DNA of 55,288 nt from Candidatus Omnitrophota bacterium (GTDB lineage Bacteria > Omnitrophota > Gorgyraeia > Gygaellales > Profunditerraquicolaceae). Each line of letters starts with the position of its first letter. The first letter of the stretch is position 1. The stretch is from assembly GCA_017992455.1 (NCBI GenBank), contig JAGOOP010000011.1, forward strand, positions 1 through 55,288, read 5' to 3'. The notes under the pieces are model-generated. The model was given only the letters and a program-made list of their open reading frames with translations. It ran no database searches and had not been told where the DNA came from. This document shows, one piece after another, positions 43,376 through 49,255 of this stretch. Both the position numbers and the translations under genes were made by a program.

Positions 43376-43798
43376 ATGGCTGAATTCGGGGTCGGATTAG
43401 AAAAGGAAAAAGCGCTTGCCGGAAAGATGGCGCGGCTGGGCGTGGCGGAACAGGACATCGTCGAATCGTTCATCAGGTCTTCGAAGCCCGGCGGCCAGAA
43501 CGTCAATAAGGTCGCAAGCTGCGTGTATCTCAAGCATGTTCCGACGGGGATCGAGGTCAAATGCCAGGAGGAACGGACGCAGTCGCAGAATCGATACCGC
43601 GCGCGTCAGATCCTTCTGCGCAGGATAGAATCCGCGGTCCTCGGCAGGCTTTCCGAGGAGCAGCGGCAGCGGGAGAAGATCAGGCGCCAGAAGCGCCGGC
43701 GGTCGCGCCGCGCAAAGGCGAAGATGCTCGCGAACAAGCATATACATTCACGGGTCAAGGAATCCCGGCGTTCGATAAGAGCAATAGACCACGATTAA
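43376..43798 (+). CDS. Release factor-like peptidyl-tRNA hydrolase (GGQ protein)
   Basis: 140 residues with one RF-1 catalytic domain: SSKPGGQNVNKVAS carries the GGQ loop that hydrolyses peptidyl-tRNA, and the tail is strongly basic (RRQKRRRSRRAKAK). No codon-reading domain, so it resembles ArfB/YaeJ or the 'release factor-like' proteins of PVC bacteria and probably frees stalled ribosomes. Starts 10 nt after the lipoprotein stop; no obvious ribosome-binding site. Whether the tail enters the mRNA channel as in ArfB cannot be told. Confidence 0.88.
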   Translation: MAEFGVGLEKEKALAGKMARLGVAEQDIVESFIRSSKPGGQNVNKVASCVYLKHVPTGIEVKCQEERTQSQNRYRARQILLRRIESAVLGRLSEEQRQREKIRRQKRRRSRRAKAKMLANKHIHSRVKESRRSIRAIDHD

Positions 43799-43813
43799 GG
43801 AAAGAGGCCGTTC

Positions 43814-44311
43814 ATGGCATCAAATTCTTCTTTTGATATCGTTTCAGAGGTCGATCTGCAGGAAGTCGATAATGCGGTCAACCAGGCCAAGAAGGAGCTT
43901 GCCCAGCGGTATGATTTCAGGGGCAGCAGATCCTCGATAGACTTTGACCGGCAGGAAAAAAAGATCACGCTTATCGCAGACGACGATTTCAAGCTCAGGG
44001 CGCTCCATGACATCCTGACGACCAAACTCGCCAAGCGGGGAGTATCGCTCAAGGCAGTGACGTTCGAGCCCGCCGAAAAGGCGTTTGAAGGAACTCTGCG
44101 TCAGATCGTTTCACTGACGACCGGCATCGATAAGGAAAAGGCAAAGGACCTGGTCAAGATCATCAAGGATCTCGGCCTCAAAGTGCAGACCCAGATCGAG
44201 GGGGAGAAGATCAGGGTCTCGGGCGCGAAGAAGGACGATCTGCAGGCGGTGATCGCGCATATCCGCGCCATTGACTTTCCGCTGGCGCTCAGCTTCACGA
44301 ATTACCGGTAA
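43814..44311 (+). CDS. YajQ-family nucleotide-binding protein
   Basis: 165 residues, two ferredoxin-like halves of the UPF0234/YajQ family: SSFDIVSEVDLQEVDNAVNQ at the N terminus, AQRYDFRGSRSSIDFDRQEKKI and the C-terminal VQTQIEGEKIRVSGAKKDDL, all well conserved. Some members bind c-di-GMP and act as transcriptional co-factors; others bind RNA or tRNA, so the ligand here is open. GGAAAGAGG precedes the ATG. Confidence 0.93.
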   Translation: MASNSSFDIVSEVDLQEVDNAVNQAKKELAQRYDFRGSRSSIDFDRQEKKITLIADDDFKLRALHDILTTKLAKRGVSLKAVTFEPAEKAFEGTLRQIVSLTTGIDKEKAKDLVKIIKDLGLKVQTQIEGEKIRVSGAKKDDLQAVIAHIRAIDFPLALSFTNYR

Positions 44312-44336
44312 CGGCATGGAAAAGAGGTGCGTGCAG

Positions 44337-44615
44337 ATGAAAAAAGAGCTTTCGTTCATCACGGTGATCGGCAGGGATCAAAAAGGGATCGTGGCGAAAA
44401 TATCGGACCTGCTGTATAAGAACGATATCAATATCGAGGACATCAGCCAGAAGGTCATGGAAGGCGTGTTCGTGATGACCATGCTTGTCGACGTGTCCGG
44501 GTATAAAAAGCCGTCGAGCGTGCTGGCGGGGCGGCTTGAGGCGATCGGTTCCTCCATGGGCCTGAAGATACAGATCCAGCACGAGAATATTTTCAAACGA
44601 ATGCACCGGGTGTGA
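44337..44615 (+). CDS. ACT domain protein (UPF0237 type)
   Basis: 92 residues, a single ACT domain (FITVIGRDQKGIVAKISDLL and EDISQKVMEGVFVMTMLVD). ATG 44337 has GAGGTG 8 nt upstream and is preferred to ATG 44316. Such proteins bind amino acids or similar small ligands. The next gene, UPF0210, overlaps or abuts it, a pairing that is widely conserved; the pair's biochemical role is not established. Confidence 0.88.
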   Translation: MKKELSFITVIGRDQKGIVAKISDLLYKNDINIEDISQKVMEGVFVMTMLVDVSGYKKPSSVLAGRLEAIGSSMGLKIQIQHENIFKRMHRV

Positions 44616-44617
44616 CC

Positions 44618-45976
44618 ATGGCGATAACGGTCGATGAGGTTTTCGAGACGGCAAGCATGACGCTGTACCAGCATCTTGACATCCGCACCACGACGCTTGG
44701 CCTGAACCTGAAGGATTGTATCAGCTCCGATTTCGCGAAGTTCCGCAAACGGGTGTACGGCCGCGTGTATGAGAACGGCAGGGACCTGCTCGCAGGCGCC
44801 CGCGGCCTTGAGGCCAAATACGGCATCCCGATCGTGAACAAGCGTATTGCCGTGACGCCGGTCAGCCTTATTATGGAAACGCATGCCTCCGGGGCGAAAT
44901 TCCTCGCCATGGCGCAGACGCTCGACAGGGCCGCGGCTGACGCGGGCATTGATTTTATCGGAGGGTTCGGCGCTTTATGCCATAAGGGGCTTACTTTATC
45001 GGATACGGTGCTCATCGAAAGCCTGCCTGAGGTGCTTGCGCGGACAAAACGCGTTTGTTCCTTCCTGAACGTCGGTTCTACCGCCAGCGGCATGAACGTC
45101 GATGCGGTGAACCTGATCGGAGGGATGCTCAAAAAAACAGCGCGCCGTACCCGCAATGCCTCGGGATGCGCGAAATTCGTCGTGTTCGTCAATGCGCCCG
45201 AAGACAATCCGTTCATGGCCGGCGCGTTCCACGGCGTGGGCGAGCCGGATGCCGCTTTGAACATCGGCATCAGCGGCCCGGGCGTCGTGCGCAGCGTGGT
45301 CGAGAAGAACAAAGGCGTTGATTTAAGCGGCCTTGCCGAGGTCATCAAACGCACGGTGTTCAAGATCACCCGCGCGGGCGAATTGATCGGCCGCGAACTT
45401 GCCGCTCACCTCGGCGTTCCGTTCGGCATCGTCGATATATCGCTTGCCCCGACCATTGCCGAGAATGATTCCGTTGCCGGTATCCTTCAGGCGTTCGGCA
45501 TCGAGCAGGTGGGCGCGCCCGGTTCGACCATGGCTGTTGCGCTGCTCATGGACGCGGTCAAGCGCGGCGGCGCCATGGCAAGCGCGCATGTGGGCGGATT
45601 AAGCGGCACCTTTATCCCGGTCAGCGAGGACCGCGGCATGATCACAGCGGTGAAGAAAAAGGCATTATCCCTTGAGAAGCTCGAAGCCCTGTCCGCCGTC
45701 TGTTCGGTGGGCATCGATATGGCCGCGATCCCCGGTTCTACCCCTGAAAGCACGATCAACGCGATCATTGCCGACGAGCTTTCGATCGGCATCATCAACC
45801 GTAAAACGACCGGCGTGCGGCTCATTCCCGTGCCCGGAAAAAAACCGGGGGATATGGTGGTCCTGGGCGGATTGCTCGGGATCGCGCCGGTCATGGCGGT
45901 GAATAGCTTTTCTTCCAGGGAATTCATGCAGCGCGGCGGCCGATTTCCCGCGCCGGTGACAAGCCTGACCAATTGA
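44618..45976 (+). CDS. UPF0210 (DUF711) family protein
   Basis: 452 residues from ATG 44618; GTG 44612, overlapping the ACT stop, is an alternative. Family blocks: DIRTTTLGLNLKDC, GIPIVNKRIAVTPVSLI, GFGALCHKGLTLSD, NVGSTASGMNVDAV and the C-terminal LGGLLGIAPVMAVN. A structural relative of glycyl-radical enzymes has been described for this family, but catalysis is unknown. The upstream ACT gene is its usual partner. The stop codon lies within a palindrome (45973-45988) that recurs before the giant gene. Confidence 0.92.
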   Translation: MAITVDEVFETASMTLYQHLDIRTTTLGLNLKDCISSDFAKFRKRVYGRVYENGRDLLAGARGLEAKYGIPIVNKRIAVTPVSLIMETHASGAKFLAMAQTLDRAAADAGIDFIGGFGALCHKGLTLSDTVLIESLPEVLARTKRVCSFLNVGSTASGMNVDAVNLIGGMLKKTARRTRNASGCAKFVVFVNAPEDNPFMAGAFHGVGEPDAALNIGISGPGVVRSVVEKNKGVDLSGLAEVIKRTVFKITRAGELIGRELAAHLGVPFGIVDISLAPTIAENDSVAGILQAFGIEQVGAPGSTMAVALLMDAVKRGGAMASAHVGGLSGTFIPVSEDRGMITAVKKKALSLEKLEALSAVCSVGIDMAAIPGSTPESTINAIIADELSIGIINRKTTGVRLIPVPGKKPGDMVVLGGLLGIAPVMAVNSFSSREFMQRGGRFPAPVTSLTN

Positions 45977-45988
45977 AAACGGTTTCAA
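45973..45988. promoter_or_regulatory. Palindrome shared with the giant-gene upstream region
   Basis: TTGAAAACGGTTTCAA: 6-bp arms around ACGG, matching 21144-21159 at all but one position of the spacer. It is 18 bp upstream of the -35 box of the PilZ promoter, a fitting place for an operator. Confidence 0.45.
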
Positions 45989-46006
45989 AGAAAGATGTTT
46001 GCGCTC

Positions 46007-46035
46007 TTGAAAAAGCCCTGCGCGTGGATTATATT
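46007..46035 (+). promoter_or_regulatory. sigma70-type promoter of the PilZ gene pair
   Basis: TTGAAA (46007-46012), 17-bp spacer, TATATT (46030-46035). Leader of about 35 nt with GAGGGGGG before ATG 46077. Confidence 0.6.
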
Positions 46036-46076
46036 TTCAATGGCAGATTCTTTTCATGCTTTACTGAGGGGGGCGC

Positions 46077-46433
46077 ATGGGCCAGTGGCTTCAGCAAGAG
46101 CGCAGACAGAACGTCCGGTATGAGGTGAAATTCTTTGCCCGGGTGGTCCACGGCCTCAAGGGAGAAGAGACGGCGACGACGTCGCGCGATATCAGCGCCA
46201 AAGGCGTCGGATTGATCGTCGACAGGCCGCTGATGCTCGGCGAGATCGTGGATATAACGCTTGTCATGCCCGATAACTCCGAGCAGTTCGAAACCCGCGG
46301 CATGGTGGTCTGGGTCCAGGCGCAGGAACAGAAACACTACCGCGCCGGCATCGAGATCACCGACCGGGAGCTTCGCCCGATCCCGATGGTGCTGCGCAGC
46401 ATCAATGTGCGCACCAGCAGATATTCCTGCTAA
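46077..46433 (+). CDS. PilZ domain protein 1
   Basis: 118 residues, essentially one PilZ barrel. The N-terminal c-di-GMP clasp ERRQNVRYEV (RxxxR) and the DISAKGVGL motif ((D/N)xSxxG) are both present, so c-di-GMP binding is expected. No partner domain, so it probably acts by binding another protein. A second PilZ gene begins 6 nt downstream. Good ribosome-binding site. Confidence 0.88.
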   Translation: MGQWLQQERRQNVRYEVKFFARVVHGLKGEETATTSRDISAKGVGLIVDRPLMLGEIVDITLVMPDNSEQFETRGMVVWVQAQEQKHYRAGIEITDRELRPIPMVLRSINVRTSRYSC

Positions 46434-46439
46434 AACCCT

Positions 46440-46832
46440 ATGCGTATCGATAATCCCGGAGACGAACGCAGAAAATTCAGGCGGTATAAGCTTACCCTGA
46501 ACGCGTTCTACCGCATCGACACGCCCGTGTACGTGCGGATGTGGTTCGGCGACCAGGAATTCGAAGCGGCGACCCTCGATATCAGCGCCGGCGGCATCGC
46601 GCTCCTCACCAACCTCGATATCCCCGTCTCAAGCACGCTCATCGTCAATATCACGCTTTTTAAGCTCGACCGCGAAGGAAAAGTCGTTTATTTCTCTCCG
46701 GGAGAATTGCTCGGCGAGGTCAGGGCAAAAGCGGCGTATGACGAGAAACATTTCCGGCTGAACATCTGTTTCGTTCGTCCGAACAAGGCTGTTGTCGATG
46801 AGATAAACCGGTTCATCGTTTCCAACCGGTAG
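46440..46832 (+). CDS. PilZ domain protein 2
   Basis: 130 residues, one PilZ barrel: ERRKFRRYKL (RxxxR, with arginines doubled) and DISAGGIAL ((D/N)xSxxG). It shares layout with the gene before it but little sequence outside the motifs, so the pair is an old duplication or two recruitments. The C-terminal helix (VVDEINRFIVSNR) is typical of stand-alone PilZ proteins. No strong ribosome-binding site; translation is probably coupled to PilZ 1. Confidence 0.87.
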   Translation: MRIDNPGDERRKFRRYKLTLNAFYRIDTPVYVRMWFGDQEFEAATLDISAGGIALLTNLDIPVSSTLIVNITLFKLDREGKVVYFSPGELLGEVRAKAAYDEKHFRLNICFVRPNKAVVDEINRFIVSNR

Positions 46833-46841
46833 GCTGACCGG

Positions 46842-47465
46842 TCAGATTGTCAGCGCGTACGCCGCGAACCACACGCCGAATCCCATCAGCAGGATCGCGC
46901 AGACCGCAAGGAGCGTCCGGTAGAAACGCACATCCATGTGTCGGGCGCTTTTGCTTAACGAGAACGAGATAAAACTGTACCAGGCAAGGTCTGCGAGTAT
47001 GTGGCCGAGGAAGAATACCGCGATCCCCGCCAATCCCCGTTTCTGCGCCGCGAGCACCAGCCCCATCCCGATCGTCAGCCACCATATCGACCAGTACGGA
47101 TTTGAAAGCGACAGTGTGACACCCATGAGGGCGAGGCTTCTGTTCCCATGCCGGGCCGTTGACGGCTCCAGCGACGCGGTTCTCACGGAGAGCAGCAGGG
47201 ATATCCCGAAATAGACCAGTATCCCCGCGCCGGCGAGCGCGATCGTCAGCAGGATCGCCGGATCGTTCATGAACTGCGCGAATCCCATCACGATGAGCGC
47301 GACCATCGCAAGTTCCGCCGCGGCATGGCCGAGGATGAAGAGCGGGCCTGTTTTCGCCCCGTGTCTGCCGCTTTGCGAGATCACAGCCGCAAGCAGCGGC
47401 CCGGGCGCCAGCGCACCCGAAAGCGCGATGGTAAATGACAGGGTAAAGATCGTAAAATAATTCAT
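46842..47465 (-). CDS. LysE/RhtB-family exporter
   Basis: 207 residues, six hydrophobic helices. N-terminal IALSGALAPGPLLAAVIS is the family signature, followed by LSNPYWSIWWLTIG. Exports amino acids or other small polar metabolites across the inner membrane; substrate not predictable. Converges with PilZ 2, 9 bp apart. The ATG stands 6 nt after a TAGAAT -10 box, so the mRNA should be leaderless. Confidence 0.88.
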   Translation of the reverse strand: MNYFTIFTLSFTIALSGALAPGPLLAAVISQSGRHGAKTGPLFILGHAAAELAMVALIVMGFAQFMNDPAILLTIALAGAGILVYFGISLLLSVRTASLEPSTARHGNRSLALMGVTLSLSNPYWSIWWLTIGMGLVLAAQKRGLAGIAVFFLGHILADLAWYSFISFSLSKSARHMDVRFYRTLLAVCAILLMGFGVWFAAYALTI

Positions 47466-47471
47466 ACCCTC

Positions 47472-47499
47472 ATTCTACCGCATGCTATAATAAAGTAAA
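47472..47499 (-). promoter_or_regulatory. sigma70-type promoter of the LysE-family gene, leaderless geometry
   Basis: Minus strand: TTTACT (47499-47494), 16-bp spacer, TAGAAT (47477-47472), then GAGGGT (6 nt) and the ATG. The -35 box is weak, the -10 position exact. Confidence 0.55.
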
Positions 47500-47509
47500 G
47501 GAAAGTAAA

Positions 47510-47549
47510 GGGGTCAGACACAACTAATTGTTAATAACCCTGTGGATAA
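47510..47549. repeat. Repeat remnant with GGGGTCAGACAC and a DnaA-box nonamer
   Basis: GGGGTCAGACACAA followed by TTGTTAATAACC and TGTGGATAA (47541-47549), resembling the element at 15873-15912. The GTG inside TGTGGATAA is the only plausible start codon of the next gene. Confidence 0.55.
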
Positions 47550-48744
47550 AGTCAAGCGGATCCTGATCGTTTCATCCGAGAAAAACCTTCGGGAAGTCCT
47601 GACGTTCTGTTTCGACGGCTGGGGGTATGAGGTATTCCTCGAAGAGTTCCCCCTTGCCGATATCTCCGTCATCAAGCGCGTTTCCCCGGACGTGATCGTC
47701 GTGGACGTGCAGGCCGCGCGCAAGGCGCAGCTTCACATCTGCCAGCTTCTGAAAGACGATTTTCTCACCGCATATATCCCCATCATCACGATCATCAACA
47801 AGCGCCAGCTCAGGCAGCAGCTTCTCGAAATTCGCCAGGGCGTCGACGATTACTGCTTCAAGCCGCCGGACCCCCTTGATCTGCGCATCCGCATCGAGAT
47901 GGCGCTCAAGCGGGCGCAATACAGTTACCACACCAATACACTGACCGGCCTGCCGGGCGCGCGGATCCTCGAGGATCTCGTCAAGGAAAAGGTCCGCTCG
48001 ACACGGCCGTTCTCGTTCTGCTATGTGGACATCGATAATTTCAAGGCGTTCAACGACGCCTACGGCTATCATAAGGGCGACCAGGTCATCATGCACACGG
48101 CATACATGCTGTATAAGGCGGTCAAGGAGGCCGGCAACCAGGACGATTTCATCGGCCATATCGGCGGGGACGACTTTGTATTCATCACCACACCGGACAA
48201 ATATAAACCGATATGCGAAAGTTTTATCCTCATGTTCGACGCTTTGACGCCGTTCCATTATCCCGACGAAGAACGGATACGCGGGTATGTCATCGCCAAG
48301 GACCGGACGCGCAAGCTGAAGAAACTGCCGCTTGTGTCTCTGTCGATCGCGGTCGTCAACCGCATCGATACCAAATCCCTGCACAATGTGGTCGAGATCA
48401 GCGACCGCGTGGCGGAGATCAAAGGGTATCTGAAGGCCCAGCCGAACAGCAAGTTCATGGCCGACCGGCGCAACGGCTATGTGCCTGCGGATGACAAGCT
48501 TATCTATGAGAACACGCGCAGGCCGTCCCGCGCCTACCAGCCGCTCGGCCAGATCTTTATCGAACGCAATGCGGTTACGCACGACCAGCTCGACGAGGCG
48601 CTGCGGATCCACTGGAAACGGGGCGTCGCGCTCGGCGGGGTGCTCAAGGAACTGGGCTTCGTGACCGACGAGCAGATCGCCGACGCGCTTCTCGCGCAGT
48701 CCGGAAAGTCAGGGCTCAAAACGGGGTCAGAATTATTTATTTGA
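47542..48744 (+). CDS. Receiver-like plus GGDEF-like domain protein
   Basis: 400 residues, GTG start inside a repeat remnant, no ribosome-binding site. Receiver-like domain (1-125) whose acidic pair is replaced (VSSEKN in place of the usual DDE), though VDV (Asp about 54) and a Lys (CFKPP) remain. GGDEF-like domain (about 130-300) with DIDNFKAFNDAYGYHKGDQVI and GGDDF for GGDEF, which can still be compatible with cyclase activity. A C-terminal helical segment (about 325-392; LGQIFIERNAVTHDQLDEAL) resembles the MshEN/GspE N-terminal motif that binds c-di-GMP in other proteins. The last residues, KTGSELFI, and the stop codon come from a family A repeat arm. Confidence 0.85.
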   Translation: MDKVKRILIVSSEKNLREVLTFCFDGWGYEVFLEEFPLADISVIKRVSPDVIVVDVQAARKAQLHICQLLKDDFLTAYIPIITIINKRQLRQQLLEIRQGVDDYCFKPPDPLDLRIRIEMALKRAQYSYHTNTLTGLPGARILEDLVKEKVRSTRPFSFCYVDIDNFKAFNDAYGYHKGDQVIMHTAYMLYKAVKEAGNQDDFIGHIGGDDFVFITTPDKYKPICESFILMFDALTPFHYPDEERIRGYVIAKDRTRKLKKLPLVSLSIAVVNRIDTKSLHNVVEISDRVAEIKGYLKAQPNSKFMADRRNGYVPADDKLIYENTRRPSRAYQPLGQIFIERNAVTHDQLDEALRIHWKRGVALGGVLKELGFVTDEQIADALLAQSGKSGLKTGSELFI

Positions 48745-48796
48745 GATCGACAGAAAACATAGGGACGGTTCTCTTCGAGAACCGTCCCTATGTTTT
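48712..48796. repeat. Partial nested hairpin: family A left arm plus complete family B hairpin
   Basis: Family A left arm (48712-48743), the junction AGATCGACAG, then a perfect 20-bp family B hairpin (48754-48773 with 48777-48796, loop TTC) followed by a T-run. It is the left two thirds of the nested element at 12561, without the right outer arm. Provides the stop codon of the GGDEF-like gene and may act as its terminator. Confidence 0.93.
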
Positions 48797-48798
48797 TC

Positions 48799-48826
48799 TT
48801 GCATTTTGCGCTGTATGCGCTATACT
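48799..48826 (+). promoter_or_regulatory. sigma70-type promoter of the TM1266-hydG-hydF leader
   Basis: TTGCAT (48799-48804), 16-bp spacer, TATACT (48821-48826), predicted +1 about 48833. It starts a leader of about 120 nt before the TM1266-like gene. Confidence 0.6.
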
Positions 48827-48834
48827 TATATCCA

Positions 48835-48908
48835 CCTGCGGATGAGGATCCTGTCTGAAGCCAAGGGGAGAAGCAATACTCAGCCTATCCTTCGCAGGAT
48901 GGGCTTTT
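48835..48908 (+). promoter_or_regulatory. Structured leader with terminator and competing pairing
   Basis: Terminator: AGCCTATCCT (48882-48891), loop TCGC, AGGATGGGCT (48896-48905), then TTT. Competing stem: CCTGCG (48835-48840) is fully complementary to CGCAGG (48893-48898), which covers the terminator loop and right arm. The middle (48841-48881) holds smaller pairings. This is the layout of a transcriptional riboswitch or protein-controlled attenuator; I do not recognise a known class. Confidence 0.55.
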
Positions 48909-48956
48909 ATGTTTAATGGACAGGGGGCGGATAAACCGTCAACGCAGGAGGCTGGC

Positions 48957-49208
48957 ATGAAAAAACACAGTGTCGGGGTCGTGGCTATCATCGTGAAAAA
49001 ACGCGCTCTCACCGCGCCGCAGGTCAACGATGTCCTGACCCAGTTCGGCGACATCATTGTCGGACGGATGGGGCTGCCGCATCATCTCAAGGACCTCAAT
49101 ATCATCACGCTGATCGTCGATGCGACAACGGACGATATCGGCGCGCTGACCGGGAAGCTGGGCATGATCAAGGACGTGACGGTCAAAGCGACGCTCGCAA
49201 AGGTCTGA
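48957..49208 (+). CDS. TM1266-family iron-only hydrogenase system regulator
   Basis: 83 residues, a single ACT-like fold (MKKHSVGVVAIIVKKR, then FGDIIVGRMGLP and VDATTDDIGALTGKLG). Proteins of this family are found beside [FeFe]-hydrogenase maturation genes; the function is inferred as regulatory and no ligand is known. AGGAGG 6 nt from ATG 48957 decides the start over the in-frame ATG 48909, which lies inside the terminator tail. It heads the hydG-hydF group behind the structured leader. Confidence 0.88.
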   Translation: MKKHSVGVVAIIVKKRALTAPQVNDVLTQFGDIIVGRMGLPHHLKDLNIITLIVDATTDDIGALTGKLGMIKDVTVKATLAKV

Positions 49209-49255
49209 GTGCGGTGCCGCACCCTGCGGGGCAGGAATAAAAGGATACAGGAATA

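Noticed and set aside
5124-48796. CRISPR array
   Set aside because: The repeats are long hairpins dispersed over 44 kb, not regularly spaced, with no spacers and no cas genes.
48830-48956. Assignment of the hydG leader to a known riboswitch (c-di-GMP, TPP, SAM, cobalamin, preQ1, NiCo)
   Set aside because: None of the conserved core sequences I know for these classes is present.
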